Source: Amycolatopsis umgeniensis
Lineage (GTDB): Bacteria; Actinomycetota; Actinomycetes; Mycobacteriales; Pseudonocardiaceae
DNA: 64,000 bases
NCBI RefSeq assembly: GCF_014205155.1
Contig: NZ_JACHMX010000001.1
Coordinates: 3,906,001 to 3,970,000 of the forward strand
Reading direction: 5' to 3'
Shown here: positions 54,109 to 62,070 of the stretch, piece after piece
Layout: each line of letters starts with the position of its first letter
How positions within the stretch are numbered: the first letter of the stretch is position 1
Notes under the pieces: model-generated
Seen by the model: only the letters and a program-made list of their open reading frames with translations
Databases searched by the model: none
Told to the model about the DNA's origin: nothing
Program-made: the position numbers and the translations under genes

Positions 54109-55227
54109 CTACAGGATCTCCGCCGCCGAGCCGACGTCCGGAAGTCCGCCGACGTCCGGGTTCAGGTCCCCGGCCCCGACGAGTTCCGCCTTGACCTCGT
54201 GCGGCCGGATCCGGCCGTCGCGGATGTCCTCCGCGTAGTGGCAGGCCACCCGGTGCCCGGCGCCGATCTCCCGCAGCTGCGGGCGGTCGGTGTCGCACAG
54301 GCTCTGCTGCTTCCACGGGCAGCGCGTGTGGAAGCGGCAACCGGACGGCGGCCGCGCCGGCGAAGGCAGGTCGCCGGCGAGCAGGATCTGCTCCCGGCTG
54401 TCCTCGACCGTCGGATCCGGCACGGGGATCGCCGAAAGCAGCGCCCGCGTGTACGGGTGCAGCGGGTTCTCGTACAGCGCGTCGGCGTCGGCCTCTTCGA
54501 CCAGCGAGCCGAGGTACATCACGCCGATACGGTCGGAGATGTGTCGCACCACCGCGAGGTCGTGCGCGATCACCAGGTACGTGAGCCCGAGCTTCTCCTG
54601 CAGGTTTTCCAGGAGGTTGACCACCTGCGCCTGCACCGAGACGTCCAGCGCGGACACCGGTTCGTCGGCGACGATCAGGTCCGGCTCCACCGCGAGCGCC
54701 CGCGCGATGCCGATGCGCTGGCGCTGACCGCCGGAGAACTCGTGCGGGTACTTCCGCAGCGAGGACTCGGGAAGCCCGACGGCGGACAGGAGTTCACGCA
54801 GCCGCTTGGCCGTCGCGTCCTTGTCCTTGTCGAGGCCGTGCGCCTTCATCCCTTCCGTCAGAATGGATTCCACCGACTGCCGAGGGTCCAAAGAGGACAT
54901 CGGGTCCTGGAAGACCATCTGCATCCGGCGGCGCGCCTTGCGCAGGTCCTCGCCCTTGAGCCCGGCCACGTCCGTGCCGTCGAAGACGACGTGGCCGTCC
55001 GTCAGCTCGGTCAGCCGGAGGATCGCCCTGCCCAAAGTGGACTTCCCGCAGCCGGATTCGCCGACCAGCCCGTAGGTTTCGCCCTTGCGGATGGCGAGGT
55101 CGACGCCGTCGACGGCGTACACGTACCCGACGGTCCGGTCGACCACGATGCCGCGTTTGATCGGGAAGTGCACCTTGAGGTCGTTGACCTCGAGCAGCAC
55201 TTCCTGCTGCGGTGCCGTATGCGTCAT
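54109..55227 (-). CDS. dppF: oligo/dipeptide ABC importer ATPase, OppF/DppF type
   Basis: The 372-residue ATPase has Walker [10 protein letters not shown], the Q-loop [10 protein letters not shown], signature [17 protein letters not shown], Walker [13 protein letters not shown], and the C-terminal oligopeptide-binding motif [16 protein letters not shown], which holds an iron-sulfur or zinc site in some relatives. It starts at the ATG at 55227, which overlaps the previous stop (ATGA). It is the last gene of the five-gene importer. Confidence 0.94.
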   Translation of the reverse strand: MTHTAPQQEVLLEVNDLKVHFPIKRGIVVDRTVGYVYAVDGVDLAIRKGETYGLVGESGCGKSTLGRAILRLTELTDGHVVFDGTDVAGLKGEDLRKARRRMQMVFQDPMSSLDPRQSVESILTEGMKAHGLDKDKDATAKRLRELLSAVGLPESSLRKYPHEFSGGQRQRIGIARALAVEPDLIVADEPVSALDVSVQAQVVNLLENLQEKLGLTYLVIAHDLAVVRHISDRIGVMYLGSLVEEADADALYENPLHPYTRALLSAIPVPDPTVEDSREQILLAGDLPSPARPPSGCRFHTRCPWKQQSLCDTDRPQLREIGAGHRVACHYAEDIRDGRIRPHEVKAELVGAGDLNPDVGGLPDVGSAAEIL

Positions 55228-56219
55228 CGGGCCCCTCCTCGTGCGGCCACGGCCGGGATCACCGGGTTGTGGCAGCGCAGCAGCCCACCGCGATCGGGGG
55301 TCAGCTGCGGTGAAACCTCCCGGCACACGCCGAGAGCGTTCGGGCAGCGGGGCGCGAAGGCGCAACCGCCGTCCCACGGGATGTTGTCGGCGACGGATCC
55401 CTTGATGGGGATCAGTTTCTCGCCGCGGCCCGCGTCGAGACGCGGGATCGAGGCGAGCAGGCCGTGGGTGTACGGGTGCCGCGGTTCGGCGAACAGCGCG
55501 TGCCTTTCGGCGCGCTCGACGATCTTGCCGCCGTAGAGCACGTTGACCTCGTCGCAAAGACCCGCGACGACACCGAGGTCGTGCGTGATCATGATCAGCG
55601 CTGTCCCGGTGTCCTGCACCAGTTCCCGCAGCAGCGCGAGGATCTGCGCCTGGATCGTCACGTCGAGCGCGGTGGTCGGCTCGTCGGCGATGAGCAGCCG
55701 CGGACGGCAAGCCAGCGCGATCGCGATCAGCGCGCGCTGCCGCATCCCGCCGGAAAGCTGGTGCGGGTACTCGGAAAGCCGCCGCGACGGGTCGGGGATG
55801 CCGACCTTGTCCAGCAGTTCCGCCGCTTCCACCGACGCCACCTTGCGCGACATGCCGCGGTGCCGCTCGAGCACCTCGGTGATCTGCAGGCCGATCGGGA
55901 TGACCGGGTTCAGCGAGGACAGCGGATCCTGGAACACCATGCCGAGGTCGCGGCCCCGGCGGTCCCGCATTTCCCGGTCCGACAGGCGAAGCAGATCCGT
56001 GCCTTCGAACGACACCGAACCGCTGACGTGGTTGCCGCGTTTGGCCAGCAACCGCATGATCGCCAGCGAGGTCACGGACTTGCCGCAACCGGACTCACCG
56101 ACGAGACCGACCGTCTGGCCGGGCTCGACATCGAAACTGACCCCGTCCACCGCGGTGAACGGCTTCTCACCACGTCGCTGGAAAACAACCGTGAGGTCGC
56201 GTACTTCGAGGAGTGCCAT
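55224..56219 (-). CDS. dppD: oligo/dipeptide ABC importer ATPase, OppD/DppD type
   Basis: The 331-residue ATPase has [10 protein letters not shown] (Walker A), [10 protein letters not shown] (Q-loop), [18 protein letters not shown] (signature), [12 protein letters not shown] (Walker B) and the C-terminal [15 protein letters not shown] segment. With its partner it powers peptide uptake. It begins 6 bp after dppC and overlaps dppF. Confidence 0.94.
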   Translation of the reverse strand: MALLEVRDLTVVFQRRGEKPFTAVDGVSFDVEPGQTVGLVGESGCGKSVTSLAIMRLLAKRGNHVSGSVSFEGTDLLRLSDREMRDRRGRDLGMVFQDPLSSLNPVIPIGLQITEVLERHRGMSRKVASVEAAELLDKVGIPDPSRRLSEYPHQLSGGMRQRALIAIALACRPRLLIADEPTTALDVTIQAQILALLRELVQDTGTALIMITHDLGVVAGLCDEVNVLYGGKIVERAERHALFAEPRHPYTHGLLASIPRLDAGRGEKLIPIKGSVADNIPWDGGCAFAPRCPNALGVCREVSPQLTPDRGGLLRCHNPVIPAVAARGGAR

Positions 56220-56225
56220 GAGAAA

Positions 56226-57161
56226 TCACCGCCTGTTCTTCGGATCGAGGGCTTCCCGCAAGGACTCGCCGAGCAGCGTGAACCCGAGCGCGACGATGAT
56301 GATCGCGATGGCCGGGTAGTACGCGAGCTCGGGGCGGATGTCGAGGAACTGCCGAGCGCTGCGGCTCAGCATGATGCCCCATTCCGCCCGGTTCGGGTCC
56401 GGGTCGCCGAGACCGAGGAACGACAGCGCCGCCGCCTCGAGGATCGCGGTCGCCAGGGTCAGCGTGGCCTGCACGATGACCGGGCCGAGTGAGTTGGGCA
56501 GCATGTGCCGCACCACGATCGCCCCGCGTTTGACGCCGAGCGACGTCGCCGCGAGCACGTGATCACTACTTCTCTGCGCGAGCATCGAACCGCGCAGCAA
56601 CCGCGCGAAGATCGGCACGCCGACCATCGACACCGCCACGATCACGGTCCACTGGCTCGGCTTCTGGAACAGCGCGGCGACCGAGATCGCCAGCAGCAGC
56701 GACGGCACCGACAGCATGACGTCGACCAGGCGCATCAGCACCGTGTCGACCCAGCCGCCGAAGGCGCCGGCGAGACCGCCGATGATCATGCCGACCACGA
56801 CGCCGATGACCGTGGCGAGCACACCGACCAGCAGGGTGTTCTGGGCACCGACCAGCAGTCGCGAGAGGTAGTCGCGGCCGAAGTCGTCGACACCGAGCGG
56901 GAAACCGGCCTGCGCGCCGGGGATGATGCCCTTGCCGAGGATGACCTCGCTCTGCAGGTACCGCTCGTACGGGTCCTTCGGCGCGATGAACGGCGCCAGG
57001 ATCGCCAGCAGCAGGAACAGACCGGTGATCACGCCACCGGTGATGGCCACCGGGCTCCGCAGCATCCGGCGCATCGCCTCGCCGCCGAGGCTGTGGCCCT
57101 TCGCCGACGACGCGGCGAGCCTGTCGATCGGCTCCTTCTTCTTGTTCAGCAGTGTGTTCAT
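56226..57161 (-). CDS. dppC: oligo/dipeptide ABC importer permease, OppC/DppC type
   Basis: The 311-residue permease has about six spans and the cytoplasmic EAA loop (VLAATSLGVKRGAIVVRHMLPNSLGPVIVQ) that contacts the ATPases. The N-terminal region contains a soluble stretch with PKDPYERYLQSE typical of DppC. It overlaps the dppB stop by 4 bp. Confidence 0.93.
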   Translation of the reverse strand: MNTLLNKKKEPIDRLAASSAKGHSLGGEAMRRMLRSPVAITGGVITGLFLLLAILAPFIAPKDPYERYLQSEVILGKGIIPGAQAGFPLGVDDFGRDYLSRLLVGAQNTLLVGVLATVIGVVVGMIIGGLAGAFGGWVDTVLMRLVDVMLSVPSLLLAISVAALFQKPSQWTVIVAVSMVGVPIFARLLRGSMLAQRSSDHVLAATSLGVKRGAIVVRHMLPNSLGPVIVQATLTLATAILEAAALSFLGLGDPDPNRAEWGIMLSRSARQFLDIRPELAYYPAIAIIIVALGFTLLGESLREALDPKNRR

Positions 57162-58159
57162 CGGACACGCACCCTCGGGTCGATGAGCCCGTACGAGACG
57201 TCGACCAGCATGTTCACCAGCACGTAGACCAGTGCGCCGAACAGCAGCAGCGCCTGGAGCCGCGGGTAGTCACGCCGTTCGATGCCTTCGGCGAGCAGGA
57301 AGCCGAGGCCGCGGAAGTTGAACACCCGCTCGGTCAGCACGGCGCCGCCGAGCAGGGCGCCGGTCTGCAGGCCGATCACGGTGACCACCGGCAGCAGACC
57401 GTTGCGGAGCACGTGACGGCGCCGGACGACCGGCTGGGTCAGGCCCTTCGAGTTGGCCGTGCGGATGAAGTCCTCGTTGAGCACGTCCAGCACCGACGCG
57501 CGGGTGATCCGGACGATCACCGCGAGCGGGATGGTGGCGAGCGCGAACGCGGGAAGGATCAAGTGGGTGATCGCGTCCCACGCGGCGTCCCATTCCTGGG
57601 TGATGATGCCGTCGAAGACCGCGAAACCGGTGACGGTGGTCGCGTCGAGCCCTGCCATCTGACGGCCCTGCGAAGGAAGTCCCAGCGGGGCGGCCAGCAG
57701 GTCCTGCATCATGTAGCCGAGGAAGAACACCGGCACGGCGACGCCGACCAGCGAAAGCACGATGATTACGTTGTCGACGGGCCCGCCGCGGAAGCGTGCG
57801 GACAGGTAACCGAACGGGATACCGAGGCACACCGCGATGAGCATCGCGCAGAGGCCGAGTTCGAGAGTGGCGGGAAGGAAGTTCCCGATCTCCGACATGA
57901 CCGGCTGGGCGGAGACCAGCGAGTTGCCGAAGTCGCCGGTGACGGCCCGGCCGAGGAATTTGAAGTACTGGACGAAGATCGGATCGTCGAGGCCGAGAAT
58001 CCGGTTGAGGTCGGCGATCTTCTCCGGGGTCGCCTTGTCACCCAGGAGGGCGCCGGCGGGACCACCGGGCAGTGACCGGAGCCAGGCGAAGATCAAAATG
58101 GACAGGATCAAGAGCGTCGGTATCGCTTGTAGCAGCCGACGCACGAGAAAACGGAGCAC
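57158..58159 (-). CDS. dppB: oligo/dipeptide ABC importer permease, OppB/DppB type
   Basis: From the GTG at 58159 the protein has 333 residues: an N-terminal MLRFLVRRLLQAIPTLLILSILIF-type span, SLPGGPAGALLG, and the EAA loop (DFIRTANSKGLTQPVVRRRHVLRNGLLPVVT). AAAGGA precedes the start. It follows the binding-protein gene by 87 bp, a gap with a partial hairpin that may lower downstream expression. Confidence 0.92.
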   Translation of the reverse strand: MLRFLVRRLLQAIPTLLILSILIFAWLRSLPGGPAGALLGDKATPEKIADLNRILGLDDPIFVQYFKFLGRAVTGDFGNSLVSAQPVMSEIGNFLPATLELGLCAMLIAVCLGIPFGYLSARFRGGPVDNVIIVLSLVGVAVPVFFLGYMMQDLLAAPLGLPSQGRQMAGLDATTVTGFAVFDGIITQEWDAAWDAITHLILPAFALATIPLAVIVRITRASVLDVLNEDFIRTANSKGLTQPVVRRRHVLRNGLLPVVTVIGLQTGALLGGAVLTERVFNFRGLGFLLAEGIERRDYPRLQALLLFGALVYVLVNMLVDVSYGLIDPRVRVR

Positions 58160-58246
58160 GTGCGTTCCTTTGTTGCCAGCCCGGGAATGAGCCGAAGGGG
58201 GCGGGTGCGGTAGCACCCACCCCCTGCGGCCATCAGTGGTGGTGGA

Positions 58247-59920
58247 TCAGTTGACCGTGACGGTGTAGAAGCGCTCGTCGGTCAGCGGGCTGGCCACCAG
58301 GCCCTTCACCTTCGGGCCGACGACGATCGCCGGGGGGCCGTAGGAGATGGGGATGGCGGGCAGGTAGTCCATGATCTGCTTGTTGACTTCCTGGTACGCC
58401 TTGGTGTGCGCCTCACCGGCGGGCGCGGCGTCCGCGGCGGAGAGGGCGCTGAACAGCTCGGGGTTGTTGAAGCCGAACTCGGCCTTCTCACGACCGAAGA
58501 ACGTACCCACGAAGTTGCCGGCGTCGTTGTAGTCACCGGTCCAGCCGAGCAGGTGCACGTCCTGCTTGCCCGCCTTCTGGACGTCGTCCTTGTAGCCACC
58601 GTTCCACGGCTTGGCGATCGCCTCGACCTTGATGCCGATGGCCTTCATGTCCTCGGACAGCGACGTGAAGATGTCCGCCGGGTTCGGCATGTACGGCCGG
58701 GTGACCTCGGTCGGGTAGTAGAACTTCAGCGTCATGCCCTCGGCGCCGGCTTCCTTGAGAAGCTGCTTCGCCCTCTCGCGGTCGAACGGGTACTTGGTGA
58801 CACCGTCGTTGTAGCCGTCGATCGCCTTCGGCACGAACTGCGTCGCGGTCTCGGCGCCCTCGGGGAGCTTCGACTTCACGAACTGGTCGCGGTTGAGGCC
58901 GTAGGCCAGCGCCTGCCGGACCTTGAGGTCCTTCAGCTTCGGGTTGTTCTTCTGGTTGATGCCCAGGTACAGGATGTTGAACGACGGGCGGATGAGCACC
59001 TGCTCGCCGTCGTTGCGCAGCAGGCCGTAGTCCGCGGGCGACGGGTAGTCGAAGCCCTGGATGTCGCCGGCCTTCAGCGCCTGCTTGCGGGCGTTCTCGT
59101 CCGGGATGACCTTGAAGACCAGCTTGTCGAGCTTGGCCGTCTGGGTCGGGGAGTCGGTCGCCTTCGACAGGGTGATCTCACCCTTGGCCTGGTCCCAGCT
59201 GTCGAACTTGAACGGGCCGGTGCCGGTCGGGTGCGCCGTGGCGTACTCCGGGTACGCGAACGAGTCGCCGCTCTGGGTGACGTTGTCGGCGTTGTACTTC
59301 TTCAGCGCGTCCGGGCTCTGGATCGAGAACGACGGCAGCGTGAAGGCCGCCGGGAAGGCGCCCTTGTTCTTGTTCAGGTTCAGGATGGCCGTCGACTCGT
59401 CCTTGGCCTGGCAATCCTTGAACACGGGGTCGCCGGAAGCGTCGCCCTCGTTCTTGGCGAAGCCCTCGAAGACGTCGCCGTAGTAGATCATCTGGCTCTG
59501 GGCCGCCGCGCCCTTCATGTTGAACATGCGGTTGAAGTTGAAGCAGACCGCTTCGGCGTTGAACGGGGTGCCGTCGTGGAACTTGACGCCCTTCTTCAGC
59601 GAGAACGTCCAGGTCTTGCCGTCGTTGCTGCCTTCCCACTTCTCAGCCAGGCCGGGCTCGAGGTCCGCGGTGCCCGGCTTGTTCATGATCAGCGTGTCCA
59701 TCATCTGGCGGATGATGCGGAAGGTCTCACCGTCGTCGTTGAAGAGCGGGTCGAACGTCTTCGGGTTACCGGCGGCGCCGAAGACCATGGTGCCTCCTGA
59801 GCCACCCCCTGCGCCTTCTTCACGCTTCGAATCGGCACAAGCGGAAATGGAGACCGCGAGTGCGCCGGCAAGCCCGATCAGGGCCACACGGCGTGCTCGG
59901 GTCACCCGCAGTTGCTGCAT
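58247..59920 (-). CDS. dppA: peptide-binding lipoprotein of the ABC importer (SBP family 5)
   Basis: The 557-residue protein has a lipoprotein signal peptide with Cys28 in SISAC, then the SBP_bac_5 fold: KTFDPLFNDDGETFRIIRQMMDTL, GLAEKWEGSNDGKTWTFSLKKGVKFHDGTPFNAEAV and RPSFNILYLGINQKN. It delivers di- or oligopeptides (or other compounds of the family) to DppBC on the outer face of the membrane. It is first in the operon and preceded by a 390-bp regulatory spacer. Confidence 0.94.
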   Translation of the reverse strand: MQQLRVTRARRVALIGLAGALAVSISACADSKREEGAGGGSGGTMVFGAAGNPKTFDPLFNDDGETFRIIRQMMDTLIMNKPGTADLEPGLAEKWEGSNDGKTWTFSLKKGVKFHDGTPFNAEAVCFNFNRMFNMKGAAAQSQMIYYGDVFEGFAKNEGDASGDPVFKDCQAKDESTAILNLNKNKGAFPAAFTLPSFSIQSPDALKKYNADNVTQSGDSFAYPEYATAHPTGTGPFKFDSWDQAKGEITLSKATDSPTQTAKLDKLVFKVIPDENARKQALKAGDIQGFDYPSPADYGLLRNDGEQVLIRPSFNILYLGINQKNNPKLKDLKVRQALAYGLNRDQFVKSKLPEGAETATQFVPKAIDGYNDGVTKYPFDRERAKQLLKEAGAEGMTLKFYYPTEVTRPYMPNPADIFTSLSEDMKAIGIKVEAIAKPWNGGYKDDVQKAGKQDVHLLGWTGDYNDAGNFVGTFFGREKAEFGFNNPELFSALSAADAAPAGEAHTKAYQEVNKQIMDYLPAIPISYGPPAIVVGPKVKGLVASPLTDERFYTVTVN

Positions 59921-60270
59921 CTGGCACCCCTTGAGGAGAATTTCGGTGTTTAGTCACCGCCGGCGTCGATCGGAAACTCGAACTCCGCGGACGATCGGTG
60001 TGCCCGCCGACACTAGCGGGAACTCGGCCCGCACTTAAGCACGCGAGGTTACGATCGCGCTACACGAAGGCCAATACGACCGCAAAGTGTCGGCAATTCC
60101 GGACGGAGCGTAATCAATTTCGGACCACTAACGCACAGAGTGCCGGGTCACTAACACAAATGGGTGTCCACCACTACGACCTTTGGGTCACTGACAGAAG
60201 TGGACAAACACCGGCGGAGTAGCCCGAGCGGCGGGTCGGAAGTGGGTCGGGTGAGGGCAGGCTTGAGGTA
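59921..60270. promoter_or_regulatory. dppA upstream region with direct repeats
   Basis: No gene is seen. GGACCACTAACGC (about 60122), GGGTCACTAACAC (about 60147) and GGGTCACTGACAG (about 60185) are related direct repeats, spaced 25 and 38 bp apart. TGTCGGCAATTCCGGACGG lies between them and the operon. Confidence 0.5.
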
Positions 60271-60319
60271 CGTGAAGGACTCCTTCACTACCTTCAGGGT
60301 AGGCAAGGGGCCCTTCACG
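60271..60319 (-). terminator. imperfect family II inverted repeat
   Basis: Arms of 22 bp with several mismatches (CGTGAAGGACTCCTTC type) that overlap the last codons of the kinase gene. Confidence 0.6.
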
Positions 60320-60863
60320 GACCGGACGCATGGACAACGTGATCGGCGGCCGTCCTGGTCCCGTCGACGGCGAACCAGCCGCGTTCGAACAGCTGCCAGC
60401 GCCGCAGTTCCGCCCGCGATTCCTCGCCGTCCCGGCCCGCGCCGCGGTCGAGGAGCTCGGTTTCGCTCCCGCCGTCCAGCCAGACCAGCAGGGACAACGA
60501 CGGCCGGATCCGCGCCCTGCCACTGGAAACGCCTTCCAGCACCAGGACGTCGGGGACGTCGATCTCGATTTCTTCACCCGGCAGAGGGACGCCGCTCGAC
60601 CAGTCCACCCGGCGGTAGACGCCCGGCGCGCCCGCTCGCAACGGCTCCAGGACACCGGTTTCCAGCCGCGGCCACCACGAAACGGGCTCTTCCCAGGTGG
60701 CGAATTCGTCGGTGCTGACCAGGGCGGCCCGGACCCCGCGGCCGGCGAGTTCCGTGACGGCCTTCACGGCCAGTGTGGACTTCCCGGCTCCGGAGGGCCC
60801 GTCGATGGCGAGTACGCGGACGGCGCCCAGCCGAGGCGGGGCCGCCAGGACCGCGTCGATCAG
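60315..60863 (-). CDS. uridine kinase-like P-loop kinase, probable CTG start
   Basis: The 182-residue protein has the P-loop IDGPSGAGKST at residues 20-30 and a lid region with VDWSSGVPLPGEEIEIDVPDVLVLEGVSSG, like uridine kinase relatives in actinobacteria. The only ATG/GTG-type start in frame lies after the P-loop, which would destroy the enzyme. A CTG at 60861-60863 that overlaps the previous stop (CTGA) gives the complete domain, as GTGA/ATGA overlaps do elsewhere here. The substrate is unknown. Confidence 0.7.
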   Translation of the reverse strand: MIDAVLAAPPRLGAVRVLAIDGPSGAGKSTLAVKAVTELAGRGVRAALVSTDEFATWEEPVSWWPRLETGVLEPLRAGAPGVYRRVDWSSGVPLPGEEIEIDVPDVLVLEGVSSGRARIRPSLSLLVWLDGGSETELLDRGAGRDGEESRAELRRWQLFERGWFAVDGTRTAADHVVHASGP

Positions 60864-61297
60864 CGTGCGCGTGCGGGACTCACTTCGGGGAGCCCTTTGA
60901 CGTTGTCGGGCGTCGCCGTCCTGGCCTCGAGCGCGGCGACGCGTTCTTCCAGGTCACGCTGGGCGTCGGCGAGTTCGCAGCGGAGCAGCGCGATCTCTTC
61001 GACAGAGGTCCGGACCTCTTCTTCGAGATGCCCGACCTCGGTCGACAGATGCAACGCGACCAGCGCCAGGACCACGCCCGCCAAGAGGAATACGAAGTTC
61101 GACGGCGTCTGGACGCCGGTCACGCGCGCCAAGAAGTCGGCGGCCTGCGGAACGAGGGCGAGCACCACCACGCCGATGGCGAGGACGAGCCAAACACCCG
61201 CGTACTTTTCCCGCAGTTTCCGCCGTCGCATCATCTCGAGGACGACGAACAGCACCAGACAGGCGACGACGATGCTGAGAATGCGCCAGCCAGCCAT
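60860..61297 (-). CDS. DUF2304 membrane protein
   Basis: The 145-residue protein has three membrane spans in residues ~1-82 (MAGWRILSIVVACLVLFVVLEMM; YAGVWLVLAIGVVVLALVP; FVFLLAGVVLALVALHL), then a coiled-coil (EVGHLEEEVRTSVEEIALLRCELADAQRDLEERVAAL). DUF2304 proteins commonly sit next to dolichol-phosphate-mannose-type glycosyltransferases and may anchor them. It follows the GT2 gene by 12 bp and its stop overlaps the kinase CTG. Confidence 0.88.
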   Translation of the reverse strand: MAGWRILSIVVACLVLFVVLEMMRRRKLREKYAGVWLVLAIGVVVLALVPQAADFLARVTGVQTPSNFVFLLAGVVLALVALHLSTEVGHLEEEVRTSVEEIALLRCELADAQRDLEERVAALEARTATPDNVKGLPEVSPARAR

Positions 61298-61309
61298 AAT
61301 CAGCTCCTT

Positions 61310-62053
61310 TTACGCCGAATCCGACGAGTCGACGGCGGGGCGGCGGCGCACCAGCGCCAGCAGCAGGGCGAGTCCGGCGCGGCCGAGGTAGACGGCCGAT
61401 TTCACCGGTGAATGGCTCGGCGTCCCGCCCGCCCGTTCCCGCATGATCACCGGGATTTCCTTGATCTTCAGTTCGGCGCGGATCGCCATCACCAGCGATT
61501 CGACCGTGTCGCCGAGATATTCGGCCGGGTAGTACGCGGCGAACATTTTGATCGCGCGCGGGCCCATCGCCTTGAACCCGGAGGTCACGTCGGTGAGCTT
61601 GGTCTTCCCGAGCCGGGAAAAAACGAACGAGAGCACGACCATCGCGTATTTGCGCGGACCGCTCGCCTTGTACGCCCCCTTGCCCGCGAACCGCGAGCCG
61701 ATGGCGATGTCGGCGTCGTCGAGGGCGTCCAGCAGGGCGGCGACCTCTTCGGGGTCGTGCTGACCGTCCGCGTCCACCTGGACGACCACGTCGTAGCCGC
61801 GCGCGGCCGCGTACCGGAAGCCGGTGCGCATCGCCCCGCCGACACCGAGGTTGACCGACAGACGGGCCACCTCCGCGCCCGCGGCACGGGCGAGCTTGGC
61901 CGTGTCGTCGGACGAACCGTCGTCCACCACCAGCACGTCCATGCCCGGCAAGGACTGCTTGACCTGGGAAATGACCTCGCCGACGCTGGCCTGCTCGTTC
62001 AGGGCAGGCATCACGATGAGTACGCGACGCGTGGTCACGGACGTACTGGACAC
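61310..62053 (-). CDS. GT2 glycosyltransferase, polyprenyl-phosphate sugar synthase type
   Basis: The 247-residue soluble GT-A enzyme has VVDDGSSDDT for nucleotide binding, QVDADGQHDPE for the metal site, IGSRF and a C-terminal RERAGGTPSHSPVKS. This is the DPM1-type family that transfers a sugar from a nucleotide donor to a polyprenyl phosphate. The GTG at 62053 is used. It is placed between a large membrane protein and DUF2304, so the cassette probably makes and uses a lipid-linked sugar. Confidence 0.92.
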   Translation of the reverse strand: MSSTSVTTRRVLIVMPALNEQASVGEVISQVKQSLPGMDVLVVDDGSSDDTAKLARAAGAEVARLSVNLGVGGAMRTGFRYAAARGYDVVVQVDADGQHDPEEVAALLDALDDADIAIGSRFAGKGAYKASGPRKYAMVVLSFVFSRLGKTKLTDVTSGFKAMGPRAIKMFAAYYPAEYLGDTVESLVMAIRAELKIKEIPVIMRERAGGTPSHSPVKSAVYLGRAGLALLLALVRRRPAVDSSDSA

Positions 62054-62070
62054 TGGATCACTCTATCTTC

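Noticed and set aside
54109..56088. A 659-codon frame for dppF
   Set aside because: The first 287 codons are antisense-like read-through of the dppD region in another frame; the ATG at 55227 starts the conserved ATPase and overlaps the dppD stop.
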